From positions 1-51,019 of the forward strand of contig JAAYTK010000099.1 in NCBI GenBank assembly GCA_012523775.1: a stretch of DNA of 51,019 nucleotides. The letters run 5' to 3'. This DNA comes from Clostridiales bacterium (GTDB lineage: Bacteria; Bacillota; Clostridia; Lachnospirales; Lachnospiraceae). Of the stretch, positions 25,626-35,543 are shown piece after piece (the stretch's first letter is position 1; each line of letters starts with the position of its first letter). Under the pieces are notes generated by a model, which worked only from the letters and a program-made list of their open reading frames with translations, was not told the DNA's origin and searched no databases. The translations under genes and the position numbers were made by a program.

Positions 25626-27200
25626 ATGGATAAAAGGGCAAATAACCCCATATTACCCGGATTTTATCCTGACCCTTCAATATGTAGGGTAGGAGAGGAT
25701 TATTATTTAGTTACATCAACCTTTGCATATTTTCCGGGAGTACCGATTTTTCATAGTAAGGATTTGATTAACTGGAAGCAGATAGGTAATATTCTTGACC
25801 GCAAGGAACAGCTGAATCTTTCCGGTGCAAAACACTCCGGGGGAATATTTGCGCCTACCATCCGCTACCATGAGGGTGTTTTCTATATGATTACAACTAA
25901 TGTGAGCAATGGTGGGAATTTTATAGTCACGGCAAAAGATCCTGCCGGTCCATGGTCTGATCCGTTTTTTATAGAAGGGGCTGAAGGAATTGACCCTTCG
26001 TTATTTTTTGATGATGATGGTAAATGCTATTATACAGGAACCAGAGGACGCAGAGAAGGTGAAAGATATTACGGGGACAATGAAATATGGGTACAGGAGC
26101 TGGACATAAACAGCATGAAATTAATCGGAGAGTCATATGCAATATGGCATGGAGCATTAAGAAATGTTGTCTGGCCTGAGGGACCACATATATATAAGAA
26201 GGATCAGAGATATTACTTAGTGATAGCCGAGGCGGGAACAGGACATGCCCATGCGGTAACCGTAGCATCCTCCTCAAGTATTACGGAGCCTTTCACGGGC
26301 TATAACTGTAATCCCATCTTAACCCATAGACATCTTGGCCTGGATTATCCGATCGTCAATGTAGGTCATGGGGATTTGGTAGAGACACAAAATGGTGAAT
26401 GGTATATGGTGGTATTGGCATCCCGTCCATATGGCGGATATTATAGAAATCTTGGAAGAGAGACATTTCTTGTACCGGTAGAATGGGAGAACGGTTGGCC
26501 CCTTATCAACAGAGGAATAGGCCTTTTGGAACCTACCGTGAGAGTACCCAATCTTCCGATTACACCCGTTGAACCGTTGCCGGAGAAAGAGGATTTTGAT
26601 GGAAATAAACTTCCCCTACACTTCCTTTTCTTAAGAAATCCGGATTTATCGAAGTATAGTCTGGAGGCCAGAAGGGGTTTTCTTCGAATTATGCTTACTC
26701 CTGAGAAACTGACAGAGCTGGTAAGTCCTGGCTATGTTGGAATTCGTCAAACAGATATGAGCTTTGTGTTCGAGGCATGCATGGAGTTTTGTCCAAATTC
26801 GGATAATGAAGAAGCCGGAATCGTAATTTTACAAAGCAATGAATACCACTATCGATTTGTAAAGATGCAAAAAGATGGAGCTAATGTGATACGATTAATC
26901 AGATGCAGGGAGGGGAAAGAGGAAATACTGCACGAGAATATTATAGAGAATGACAAGCAAAACCGACAGGTTAAGCTTCGCCTGTCGGCTCAAATGCAGG
27001 ACTTATCCTTCTCATACTGTCTGGAAAATAATATATATCATGCATTAATATCAGGTGTCGACGCAAGAATGCTTAGTACGGATGTGGCCGGAGGCTTTGT
27101 TGGCAACACCTTAGGCCTGTATTGCTCATCAAACGGCATAGAAAGCAAAAACCATGCCGACTTTGACTGGGTTTCGTATAAGAATATTCCGCTATTTTGA
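25626..27200 (+). CDS. GH43 beta-xylosidase / arabinofuranosidase
   Basis: The 524-residue glycoside hydrolase of family 43 has a five-bladed propeller (~1-310) and a C-terminal beta-sandwich (~320-520). The three catalytic acids are in place: Asp16 (PDPS) as base, Asp123 (GIDPSL) as pKa modulator and Glu185 (WPEGPH) as acid. The overall type (NPILPGFYPDPSICR, YGGYYRNLGRETFL) suggests the subfamily that cuts xylose or arabinose from xylo-oligosaccharides. There is no signal peptide, so it acts in the cytoplasm. It lies convergent to the AraC regulator (9-bp overlap of the 3' ends) and belongs functionally with the downstream xylan operon. Confidence 0.92.
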   Translation: MDKRANNPILPGFYPDPSICRVGEDYYLVTSTFAYFPGVPIFHSKDLINWKQIGNILDRKEQLNLSGAKHSGGIFAPTIRYHEGVFYMITTNVSNGGNFIVTAKDPAGPWSDPFFIEGAEGIDPSLFFDDDGKCYYTGTRGRREGERYYGDNEIWVQELDINSMKLIGESYAIWHGALRNVVWPEGPHIYKKDQRYYLVIAEAGTGHAHAVTVASSSSITEPFTGYNCNPILTHRHLGLDYPIVNVGHGDLVETQNGEWYMVVLASRPYGGYYRNLGRETFLVPVEWENGWPLINRGIGLLEPTVRVPNLPITPVEPLPEKEDFDGNKLPLHFLFLRNPDLSKYSLEARRGFLRIMLTPEKLTELVSPGYVGIRQTDMSFVFEACMEFCPNSDNEEAGIVILQSNEYHYRFVKMQKDGANVIRLIRCREGKEEILHENIIENDKQNRQVKLRLSAQMQDLSFSYCLENNIYHALISGVDARMLSTDVAGGFVGNTLGLYCSSNGIESKNHADFDWVSYKNIPLF

Positions 27201-28091
27201 GTTCAACATATGTATACTGCTTTTCACCCTGTTACGTCGTTGATATAGATTCTTAAACTCGGTGGGTGTACATTCTTTAAAATTTTTAAAAACACGATTA
27301 AAGGTAGAGATACTCGAGAAACCGGAACGCATAGCTACCTCAGTGATGGATAGGTTGGGATTTAGTAAAAGCTTTTCTGCTTCCTTTACCCGTCTTTGAT
27401 TTAAATAATCATAAAATGACATATCGGTAAACTGCTTAAACAGCCTGGAGAAGTGAAATTTACTAAATCCTGCCACATCAGCTATGGTGTCAAGAGATAT
27501 TTCCTCCATATAATTATCGTTAATATAATCAAATATCAGGTTGAATTTCTCAATATACTCCTTTTGTTTATTAAGCTTTACATCGGGGAATATATGCTCG
27601 GTATTCATGTATTTTCGTCCCAGAATTACGAACATCTTAATAATCAAAGAATAAATTGCGGCTTCTTTTAAGGTATTATTGCTGTTATATTCATAGGTTA
27701 TCTCATCATAAAGCTTAGTAAGTTCCAAATTAGTCTCCTGGGCATTACGTTGTGTAATAAGTCTTGGCTGATTAAGCACGGTAAATATATTGGTAATACC
27801 CTTAAGACTGCTTATTAAAGAATAGTCAAACAATAAAATTCTTCTTAGACCATCCTTGGGGGCAATCAGCTCATGGAGCTCACCCGGCGGAATTACAAGA
27901 ATATCTCCTTCCTGTAAGAGATATGTTGTTTTTCCTATTACCACCGTATAATAATTATTAATGGGCATTATAATTTCAACCGCCGTATGCCAATGGGGTG
28001 GATAATTATCAATCTCTTTATTAATATGTAGTAATATGGATGAATTGTTTTGGTAATCCACCTTTTCATAGATTCCGTCCAGAATTCTCAT
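27192..28091 (-). CDS. AraC-family regulator with N-terminal cupin
   Basis: The ~299-residue regulator has a cupin sensor domain (PPHWHTAVEIIMPINN, GDILVIPPGELHELI) followed by two helix-turn-helix units (ISLDTIADVAGFSKFHFSRL, LSITEVAMRSGFSSISTFNRVFK). This is the classic AraC/XylS form that activates sugar-use genes. Placed between GH43 and the xylan operon, it is the obvious local regulator, sensing a xylose- or xylan-derived sugar (inference). The start is uncertain: ATG 28091 follows GAGGGAT closely, and GTG 28100 is an alternative start preceded by AAAGG. Its promoter is at 28155-28183. Confidence 0.9.
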   Translation of the reverse strand: MRILDGIYEKVDYQNNSSILLHINKEIDNYPPHWHTAVEIIMPINNYYTVVIGKTTYLLQEGDILVIPPGELHELIAPKDGLRRILLFDYSLISSLKGITNIFTVLNQPRLITQRNAQETNLELTKLYDEITYEYNSNNTLKEAAIYSLIIKMFVILGRKYMNTEHIFPDVKLNKQKEYIEKFNLIFDYINDNYMEEISLDTIADVAGFSKFHFSRLFKQFTDMSFYDYLNQRRVKEAEKLLLNPNLSITEVAMRSGFSSISTFNRVFKNFKECTPTEFKNLYQRRNRVKSSIHMLNSK

Positions 28092-28154
28092 ATCCCTCAC
28101 TTACCTTTCTAATTAAGAGATGCTATGGCATTTTAATGTTTACATAACTGGCAA

Positions 28155-28183
28155 ATTATACTATAATGTTATATAACTGTAAA
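28155..28183 (-). promoter_or_regulatory. Promoter of the AraC regulator gene
   Basis: On the minus strand, TTTACA (28183-28178), 17 bp and TATAAT (28160-28155). Confidence 0.6.
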
Positions 28184-28575
28184 AACTTATATACAGAATG
28201 CACAAAAATTTTATTAAATTATATTTAACTAAAAATTCTAATCAACTATATATTGCTTTAAAAAGCACAATTAGCTAAGTAAATATTGCTATTATAAAAT
28301 ATATTACTTTCTATAATTTTCAAATCCTTCTAGTAAAATATGTATGATTTAATTCTAATATATTTAATGGAAATTGTAAACCTCAACCGTTATATCCAGG
28401 CATAAATAGTATTGTATTGGTAAAATTATAATAAAATTCGCAAAAGTTGATAGGAAAATAGCAAATATTGATAAGTCAGAAAGCATAAAATGGGATAGAC
28501 TAGTGTTATAACATGTATTTGATGTGTCATTTTATGTGAAAATATACAATATGTACAAGAAGGAAGGAACAGAAT
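28184..28575. other. Long AT-rich control region before the xylan operon
   Basis: There is no ORF in this ~390-bp non-coding stretch between the AraC promoter and the first operon gene. Two direct TTGATA repeats (28447-28452 and 28468-28473) start 21 bp apart. One candidate promoter uses TTGATA 28447-28452 with GATAAG 28470-28475. Another uses TTGATG 28519-28524 with TATACA about 18 bp later. I cannot choose between them, and I see no clear cre site. Confidence 0.4.
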
Positions 28576-31497
28576 ATGTCAGTTGCATCAATATTTAAAA
28601 AGAAAAGTTTCTACTTCATACTTATTATTGCGCTTGCGATAATCGGATATTCGGTTTATGTCAAGATAATGAATGACCGCTATGAAGCATCTAAAGAAGC
28701 CGAGACAGTATCTGAAGTAATGGATACAGAAAAGATAATGGGCAGAGAGGATATATATAGTGTTTATCTTGAGCGACATAAGGATGCCATAAGACCGGAT
28801 TATGAAATTACCGTTGATGTTAAGAATTATACATCAGCAGAGTTGGTGGAGGTGTATGACGAATTCCAGGGAAGGAACGGAGTCATCATGTCCAAGGAGG
28901 GAGGCTTTGTTGAGTGGGAGGTTGATATCCCAAAGGCCGGATTGTACAATATCAGCTTGGATTATTTTCCTATAGAGGGCAGAGGAATCGATATCGAAAG
29001 GGCGCTATATATTAACGGAGAGATGCCCTTTGCGGGTGCCGATACTTTAGCATTTTCGCGTATATGGACAGACGCAGGCGAAGTTCGGATGGATAACAGA
29101 GGCAATGAGATACGCCCCACACAGGTTGAAAAGCCCAGATGGGAGAGCGCTTATCTTAAGGATTACATGGGATATTATATTGAGCCCTATTGCTTTTATT
29201 TTAATGAGGGTAAGAATACAATCAGGCTGGATGCCTTAAACGAGACTGCGGCAATAAGTAATATTGTTATAGGACAAAAAGAAGAGCTGGTTACATATAA
29301 TGAATACATAGCATCCTTTGATGCAAGTAAGTATCAGAATAAAGATATAGATTTCTTTTATAAGAAGCAAGGGGAAGACGCTGAATATAGATCTTCTCCG
29401 ACTTTGTATGCAGTTTATGACAGAGCATCCTCTAATACTGAGCCCTATAGTGCTGCAAAAATAAAGCTAAACAGCATCGGTGGTGAGCAGTGGAGGGTAG
29501 CAGGACAATGGATTGAATGGGAATTTGAAGTGCCTGAGGATGGTTTCTATAACATATCCTTTAAGGCCAAGCAAAATTATAATCGAGGCATGGTATCTAT
29601 AAGAACGGTTATGATAGACGGCATTACTCCGTTTAAGGAGGCCGCCAATCTTGAGTTCAGATATAACACCGGCTGGCAACTGACGACGCTTTCGGATGAA
29701 GATGGCATTCCCTATAAAATTCCGTTAACAAAAGGAAAACATACCATACGACTTGAGGTGTCCATGGGAAATCTCGGTGATATTTTAAACCGTATGGATG
29801 AGAGCATATATCGTCTTAACTCCATATATCGTAAGATTCTTGTGCTTACAGGAGCCAGACCTGACCAATACAGGGATTACAGGATTGACGTTAAATATCC
29901 TGAGGTAATGGTGGCTATGGAGAAGGAAATTGAGTTTCTAGATGAGATTGTAAAGGACTTAGAAGAATTTACCGGACAAAGAGGTGCCGATACTGCCGTT
30001 GTGGTTAATATATCTAAGAGATTACAAAGATTTGTTAAGAATCCCGACGCTATACCTAGAGGTATGGAATCCTTTAAGATGGATATTAGCTCATTAGGTA
30101 CAGCCATGCTTAACTTAAGCAATTCTCAATTGGATATCGATTTTGTATACATTAATGCTGACGGTGCCGATTTACCTAATGTAGAGGAAACCTTTGTGGG
30201 CAAGGTGGCTCACGAGCTAAGATCCTTTGTCGCATCGTTTTTCGAGGATTACTCTACACTGGGAAGTGTTTATGAAGACGGAAAGGTTATAGAGGTTTGG
30301 CTATTGTCGGGTCGTGATCAGTCAACCATCTTAAAAAACATGATAGATGAAATATTTACACCAACCTATGGAATAGGAGTAAATGTTAAGCTTATTGATA
30401 CTAACACACTCTTACCTGCGGTGGTAGCGGGAACGGGTCCTGACGTGGCTCTGTCTGTGTGGAACCATGTACCAGTGGATTATGCACTTCGTGATGCCGC
30501 GGTTGATTTATCACAGTTTGAGGATTTTGATGAAGTGGCCTCCGAGTTTCATGAAAGTGTGTTCGTACCATATGAATTTGAGGATGGTATTTATGCATTG
30601 CCTGAAACACAGAATTTTGCGGTAATGTTCTATAGAACAGACATTTTAGAGGAGATAGGAGCCAAGGTGCCTGTTACATGGGATGATGTAATAGAGCTTC
30701 TGCCTCTGCTTCAGAAAAACAACATGCAATTTGCTATGCCTTCGCCTGAGAGAGTGCTAAACGGCATTCAAAATCCTGATACTACCGGAATGATGGCGTT
30801 GCTTTATCAGAACGGAGGACAGCTGTATACAGAAGACGGCAAACGTACTTTGCTGGATACGGAGAAATCAGTAGCAGCCTTTGAATTCTTCACCAGGCTT
30901 TACACTCATTACAGCCTGCCGGTCCAATATGACTTTGTTAACAGATTCCGTACCGGAGAGATGCCAATAGGTATACAGGATTTCAGTAATTATAATATAC
31001 TAAGTGTATTTGCTCCTGAAATAAGAGGTCTATGGGAGTTTGCACTGGTTCCGGGAACAGTACAGGAGGATGGTACCGTAGACCACTCTGTACCTTTTGG
31101 TGGGACCTGTAGCATGATTCTTAAGAATGCTGAGGATTATGATGCTGCGTGGACCTTCTTAAAATGGTGGGTAAGCTCTGAAACCAATACCAGATTCGGA
31201 CGGGAGCTTGAAAGTATTATGGGCTCTGCAGCCAGATATGCAACGGCCAACAAGGTAGCATTTGAGGAGTTGGCATGGAGTAGTGATGATGCGGCGCTTA
31301 TAAAGGAACAGTGGGAATGGACGGTAGGTACGCCTAATGTGGCCGGAGGATATTCTACTGTTCGTCATATGATTAATGCCTATCGTAAGGTTACCTATAA
31401 TAAAGAGGACGCGAGAGAAACCCTACTGGATTACACCAGAACAATCAATGATGAAATTAAATACAAGCGGTTAGAACTGGGCTTGGATGTAGATTAA
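28576..31497 (+). CDS. Membrane-anchored sugar-binding protein with two N-terminal carbohydrate-binding-like domains
   Basis: The 973-residue protein is far larger than ordinary ABC solute-binding proteins (~400-500). Residues 12-29 form a single uncleaved-type membrane anchor with no lipobox Cys. Two beta-sandwich modules follow (about 90-245 and 290-405), sharing the pattern G-x-V/W-I/V-E-W-E-V/F-x-V/I-P-x-x-G-x-Y-N-I-S, reminiscent of CBM6/35-like modules. A helical spacer (~405-580) leads to a family-1 type extracellular binding domain (~590-950) with LPETQNFAVMFYRTDILEEIGAKVPVTWDD and AWTFLKWW. It probably captures long xylan fragments and feeds the permease pair encoded directly after it. 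AAGGAAGGAA precedes ATG 28576. It is first in the operon. Confidence 0.85.
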   Translation: MSVASIFKKKSFYFILIIALAIIGYSVYVKIMNDRYEASKEAETVSEVMDTEKIMGREDIYSVYLERHKDAIRPDYEITVDVKNYTSAELVEVYDEFQGRNGVIMSKEGGFVEWEVDIPKAGLYNISLDYFPIEGRGIDIERALYINGEMPFAGADTLAFSRIWTDAGEVRMDNRGNEIRPTQVEKPRWESAYLKDYMGYYIEPYCFYFNEGKNTIRLDALNETAAISNIVIGQKEELVTYNEYIASFDASKYQNKDIDFFYKKQGEDAEYRSSPTLYAVYDRASSNTEPYSAAKIKLNSIGGEQWRVAGQWIEWEFEVPEDGFYNISFKAKQNYNRGMVSIRTVMIDGITPFKEAANLEFRYNTGWQLTTLSDEDGIPYKIPLTKGKHTIRLEVSMGNLGDILNRMDESIYRLNSIYRKILVLTGARPDQYRDYRIDVKYPEVMVAMEKEIEFLDEIVKDLEEFTGQRGADTAVVVNISKRLQRFVKNPDAIPRGMESFKMDISSLGTAMLNLSNSQLDIDFVYINADGADLPNVEETFVGKVAHELRSFVASFFEDYSTLGSVYEDGKVIEVWLLSGRDQSTILKNMIDEIFTPTYGIGVNVKLIDTNTLLPAVVAGTGPDVALSVWNHVPVDYALRDAAVDLSQFEDFDEVASEFHESVFVPYEFEDGIYALPETQNFAVMFYRTDILEEIGAKVPVTWDDVIELLPLLQKNNMQFAMPSPERVLNGIQNPDTTGMMALLYQNGGQLYTEDGKRTLLDTEKSVAAFEFFTRLYTHYSLPVQYDFVNRFRTGEMPIGIQDFSNYNILSVFAPEIRGLWEFALVPGTVQEDGTVDHSVPFGGTCSMILKNAEDYDAAWTFLKWWVSSETNTRFGRELESIMGSAARYATANKVAFEELAWSSDDAALIKEQWEWTVGTPNVAGGYSTVRHMINAYRKVTYNKEDARETLLDYTRTINDEIKYKRLELGLDVD

Positions 31498-31519
31498 CGA
31501 ATGGGAGGAGAGAGAGAAG

Positions 31520-32458
31520 ATGAGTGCTAAGATAGAGCAATGGAAGGAGAGGAAGAAAAGAGAAGCTTCTTATACCTTGAAGACTATTTGGAAATGCAAG
31601 GTTCAATACGCTTTCTTATTCCCCTATGCGTTGTTGTTTACAGTCTTTTTTATAACACCGGTTGTAATATCGATATTCTATAGCTTTACATATTATAATG
31701 TATTGAACCCACCGGAGTTTATTGGACTACAGAATTATATCAATCTTATTCTTGCGGATGATGTATTTTTGATTTCGGTTCAGAATACATTTCTACTGGC
31801 AGTTATAACGGGTCCGGTCGGCTATATGATGTCGTTCTTATTTGCCTGGTTAATCCATGAGCTGCCAAGATTTTTAAGATCCGTGTTTGTACTTATATTC
31901 TTTGCTCCCTCCATCGGTGTCAATATGTTCATGCTGTTTGGAACATTATTCAGCAGTGATTCATATGGATGGGCTAATGCATATCTGATGGAATGGGGCA
32001 TTAAGGATCAGGTTACATTTTGGCTTACCGATCCTAAATATATGATGGGTGTAATTATTATAGTCGTACTATGGATGAGCTTAGGTAATGGATTCTTATC
32101 ATTTATAGCCGGTCTTCAGACCATCAGTCAGGATCAGTATGAAGCCGGTTATGTGGATGGAATTAAGAACCGTTGGCAGGAGCTTTGGTATATCACGCTT
32201 CCCAACATGAAGCCAATGCTGCTGTTTGGTGCGGTTATGGCGATCACACAGTCATTTACTGTAGGTGAAGTAGCCAATGCACTTTGTGGATTCCCCAGTA
32301 CAGACTATGCTGCAAGTACGGTAGTAACCCATCTAATGGACTATGGTTCACTAAGGTTTGATATGGGATATGCTTCTGCCATAGCCACAATACTTTTCTT
32401 AGCAATGATACTTTCCAAGAAAGCAGTTGGTGCTATGCTGAACAAGGTAGGAACTTGA
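31520..32458 (+). CDS. Carbohydrate ABC permease, first pair, MalF/UgpA type
   Basis: The 312-residue inner-membrane permease of the CUT1 class has six main helices after a charged N-terminal tail. The cytoplasmic coupling segment EAGYVDGIKNRWQELWYITLPNMKPM is the EAA loop that docks the ATPase. It pairs with the next gene's permease to form the channel for the sugar presented by the 973-residue binding protein. RBS GGAGGAGAG; 22 nt after the previous stop. The FFITPVVISIFYSF segment at the first helices is typical. Confidence 0.93.
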   Translation: MSAKIEQWKERKKREASYTLKTIWKCKVQYAFLFPYALLFTVFFITPVVISIFYSFTYYNVLNPPEFIGLQNYINLILADDVFLISVQNTFLLAVITGPVGYMMSFLFAWLIHELPRFLRSVFVLIFFAPSIGVNMFMLFGTLFSSDSYGWANAYLMEWGIKDQVTFWLTDPKYMMGVIIIVVLWMSLGNGFLSFIAGLQTISQDQYEAGYVDGIKNRWQELWYITLPNMKPMLLFGAVMAITQSFTVGEVANALCGFPSTDYAASTVVTHLMDYGSLRFDMGYASAIATILFLAMILSKKAVGAMLNKVGT

Positions 32459-32510
32459 TTTCATACATCTATATTGGGTTTAAGTATAAATAAGGGAGAT
32501 AAGATTTAAT

Positions 32511-33371
32511 ATGAGTAAATTAAAAAAGAGAAAACCAAATAGGTCAAGATGGGGCGACGTATTCGTCTACGTTGTTCTGATTGTTTTTGGATGGTTCTTT
32601 ATGCTGCCATTGCTGTATGCAGTCAACAGTGCTTTTAAGCCGTTAGATGAGATATTCTTATTCCCTCCTAAGCTTTGGGTCAGCAAGCCGACTCTGGACA
32701 ACTTCGCAGATTTGTTTGTATTAATGGGAAAGACATGGGTACCGTTTTCCCGGTATATATTTAATACAGTATTTATCACAGTCGTTGGTACTCTGGGACA
32801 TCTCCTGGTTGCCTCAATGGCTGCATATGTGTTGTCCAAATATAAGTTTCCGGGCAGTAAAGCTTTTTTCACCATCGTAGTTACCGCCCTGATGTTCACA
32901 CCTCAGGTTATGGCTATCCCAAACTATCTGGTTATGACAAAGCTGGGTTGGGTAAATACTTATTGGTCGATAATTGTACCTGCATTTGCCGCTCCGATAG
33001 GTTTGTTTTTAATGAAGCAGTTTATGGAGCAGTTACCGGATGTACTTATAGAAGCCGCAAAAGTTGATGGGGCTAAGGAAGTAAGAATATACTTTAAGAT
33101 AGTCATGCCGCTTGTTAAACCGGCATCCTTAACTTTGTCTATCTTTTCCATATTGAATTTGTGGAATACAAGAGCCTCAAACTTTATATATAATGAAGAA
33201 TTAAAGACTTTACCATATGCACTCTCGCAGATTATCACCGGAGGGCAGATTGCCAGAGCCGGTGTAAGTGCAGCCGTAACGCTGTTTATTCTGATAGTAC
33301 CTCTGCTTTTCTTCATCTTTGCGCAGAGTAGTATCATAGAAACCATGGCAAGTTCGGGAATTAAGGAGTGA
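32511..33371 (+). CDS. Carbohydrate ABC permease, first pair, MalG/UgpE type
   Basis: The 286-residue partner permease has about six helices, the N-terminal PLLYAVNSAFKPLDEIFLFPPKLW segment typical of MalG-like subunits, and the EAA loop EAAKVDGAKEVRIYFKIVMPLVKPA. The C-terminus ends in SSIIETMASSGIKE, the usual short cytoplasmic tail of the class. No ATP-binding gene follows, so the energy must come from an ATPase encoded elsewhere. Confidence 0.93.
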   Translation: MSKLKKRKPNRSRWGDVFVYVVLIVFGWFFMLPLLYAVNSAFKPLDEIFLFPPKLWVSKPTLDNFADLFVLMGKTWVPFSRYIFNTVFITVVGTLGHLLVASMAAYVLSKYKFPGSKAFFTIVVTALMFTPQVMAIPNYLVMTKLGWVNTYWSIIVPAFAAPIGLFLMKQFMEQLPDVLIEAAKVDGAKEVRIYFKIVMPLVKPASLTLSIFSILNLWNTRASNFIYNEELKTLPYALSQIITGGQIARAGVSAAVTLFILIVPLLFFIFAQSSIIETMASSGIKE

Positions 33372-33381
33372 GGTGACAAAG

Positions 33382-34881
33382 ATGATAAGAAAAGCAAAGA
33401 AATTAATTATATACATTATATTGTTGTCCATGGTATTAATACCGAAGGATAGGGTGTCAGCGGAATCAGAGTCATATACCTATACCTATGAATACTTTGA
33501 CTTTCAGCTTGAATCACCTGATGCATATACACCGCAAGCCTTACTTCTTGGAACTGATTTAGGTATAGGAGACTTTAATAATCCCAAGTCGTTATTTGTA
33601 AGAGATGAGTATCTGTATATAGTTGATTCCGGTAACAATAGAATCGTAGTCGTAGACAGATACTTCGAGCTTATCCGTGTAATAGACAAGGTTATAATGG
33701 ACGGTGAGGAGGTCACATTTCTTAATCCCTCAGATGTCTATGTAACCGCAAACGGGGATATGTATATATGTGACGCCGATAATAACAGAGTATTACATAC
33801 AGATGCTGATTTAAATGTAATAAAGACATATGTAAAGCCTGATGACCCTACAGTACTGGGAGAAACGAATTTTATACCGTTAAAATGTGTTGTGGATAAG
33901 GCAGGACGTCTATTTGTTTTGGCCGGTAATGTCAACCAGGGCTTTATGGAATTTGACAAAGAAGGTAATTTCACCAACTTTACCGGGGCAAATCCTGTTA
34001 AAGCAACCTTGTGGCAGGCATTGCAAAAGAGGCTTATGACCAAGGAGCAAAGAGCGAGAATGATCTTGTTTGTTCCAACGGAATACAGCAATCTTGCCAT
34101 TGACAAGGATGACTTCCTATATGCAACTACAAACACCTTTACGACAGATCAATTGGCAACGATGAAGACGGTTAACCCTGTTCGTAAGCTGAATTCCATA
34201 GGAGAAGATATACTTGTTAGAAACGGTTATGAACCTCCTATCGGCGATTTGCAATGGGGAGCCGGCGGTGATATGACCGGACCGTCCAGATTTGAAGATG
34301 TTACGGCTATGGATAATGATACTTACTTCTGCCTGGACCGTAACAGGGGAAGAATATTTGGGTATGATTTCCAGGGTAACATGTTATATGCATTTGGAGG
34401 AGCCGGCAACAAGCTGGGATATTTCCAATACCCTATATCTATAGAGCATATGGGAACAGATTTATTTGTGCTGGATAACAGAGCGGTATCGGTAACCCGG
34501 TTTACATTAACCGAATTCGGTAAATATATCAATGAAGGATTAGCATTATATAAAGAAGGACTCTACGAGGAATCCGCCGAATATTGGAAAAAAGCATTAC
34601 GTTTAAACGGTAATTATGATCTGGCATATATAGGTATAGGACGGGCGCTTCTTCGTAAGGGAGAATACCAAGAAGCCATGAAGTATTTTAAGAGCAAGCG
34701 TGATTATAATAACTACTCTAAGGCATTTGCCGAATATAGAAAGGAATGGGTAGAGGAGAATATACAGTATCTACTTATAGGTGCGGCTGCACTGGTTATT
34801 GTTCCTTTAGTGATAAGCAAGATACTAAAGCGGTTTAAAGGGGGTGCGGCGAATTATGAACGCAAAGACAGAGATTTATAA
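33382..34881 (+). CDS. Exported NHL-propeller plus TPR protein with C-terminal membrane anchor
   Basis: The 499-residue protein starts with a signal peptide (LIIYIILLSMVLIPKDRVSA). A beta-propeller of NHL-type blades (~45-380) follows, with repeated FVRDEYLYIVDSGNNRIVVVDR and YVTANGDMYICDADNNRVLHTD patterns. Two TPR-like helix pairs (~385-455: LYKEGLYEESAEYWKKAL, IGRALLRKGEYQEAMKYFKSK) come next. One C-terminal membrane helix (~462-482) and a short basic tail complete it. It should therefore stand outside the membrane, anchored at the C-terminus, as a scaffold or sensor. GTG 33373 is in frame, but GAGGTGA favours ATG 33382. The 3' end overlaps the YIP1 gene by 26 bp, so the two are coupled. 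Confidence 0.85.
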   Translation: MIRKAKKLIIYIILLSMVLIPKDRVSAESESYTYTYEYFDFQLESPDAYTPQALLLGTDLGIGDFNNPKSLFVRDEYLYIVDSGNNRIVVVDRYFELIRVIDKVIMDGEEVTFLNPSDVYVTANGDMYICDADNNRVLHTDADLNVIKTYVKPDDPTVLGETNFIPLKCVVDKAGRLFVLAGNVNQGFMEFDKEGNFTNFTGANPVKATLWQALQKRLMTKEQRARMILFVPTEYSNLAIDKDDFLYATTNTFTTDQLATMKTVNPVRKLNSIGEDILVRNGYEPPIGDLQWGAGGDMTGPSRFEDVTAMDNDTYFCLDRNRGRIFGYDFQGNMLYAFGGAGNKLGYFQYPISIEHMGTDLFVLDNRAVSVTRFTLTEFGKYINEGLALYKEGLYEESAEYWKKALRLNGNYDLAYIGIGRALLRKGEYQEAMKYFKSKRDYNNYSKAFAEYRKEWVEENIQYLLIGAAALVIVPLVISKILKRFKGGAANYERKDRDL

Positions 34882-35518
34882 GGAAAAGTTAAGACACCTC
34901 GGAAAGACCTTAAGATACAGCCTATATGTGATATTCCATCCATTTGACGGATTCTGGGACCTAATACATGAGAAGCGGGGCTCAATCGGAGCGGCAACCA
35001 TTATATTTATAATGATGCTTTTAACACAGGTTTGGACATGGACATATTCAGCATTTCCGTTTTATTTTCCGCAGTGGGAGTACTTCAACCTGTTCATGCG
35101 GGTTTTACCGTCGGCAGTACTATTCTTTATTTGGTGTATTGCTAACTGGAGTCTCACCACACTGATGGATGGAAAGGGTAGACTCAGTCATATATATATG
35201 GCTTCTGCCTATGCCCTAACTCCTTTTATATTGATTAGAATACCCTTAATATTTCTTACATATATACTTAGCTATGATGAGTATACCTATTATGCGGTAT
35301 TTGCGAATCTTAGTATAGTATGGTGTGTGATATTGTTTATTGCAGCCATGATGATGATACACGACTACACTATAGGAAAGGCTTTATTCTCAAGCTTTCT
35401 TACCATAGTGGCCATGATGATTATTATATTCTTGATAATTATGTTTTTCAGCTTAATTACGCAGAGCTTCGGATATTTCGTAGCTTTGTACAAGGAAGCT
35501 ACATTCAGACTGTATTAG
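34856..35518 (+). CDS. YIP1-family membrane protein
   Basis: The ~220-residue polytopic protein has a short cytoplasmic N-terminus (YSLYVIFHPFDGFWDLIHEKRGS) followed by about five to six hydrophobic helices. This is the Yip1 domain layout found in bacterial membrane proteins of unknown role. The YVIFHPFDGFWDLIHEKRGS opening is typical of Yip1 proteins encoded with sugar-transport genes. It overlaps the NHL-TPR gene and lies 25 nt before the DUF5696 lipoprotein gene, so the three likely form one membrane assembly (inference). Start ATG 34856 follows AAAGGGGGTG; an in-frame GTG at 34844 is the alternative. Confidence 0.8.
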   Translation: MNAKTEIYKEKLRHLGKTLRYSLYVIFHPFDGFWDLIHEKRGSIGAATIIFIMMLLTQVWTWTYSAFPFYFPQWEYFNLFMRVLPSAVLFFIWCIANWSLTTLMDGKGRLSHIYMASAYALTPFILIRIPLIFLTYILSYDEYTYYAVFANLSIVWCVILFIAAMMMIHDYTIGKALFSSFLTIVAMMIIIFLIIMFFSLITQSFGYFVALYKEATFRLY

Positions 35519-35543
35519 CATATTAGAAGGAGGAGCAAACAGT

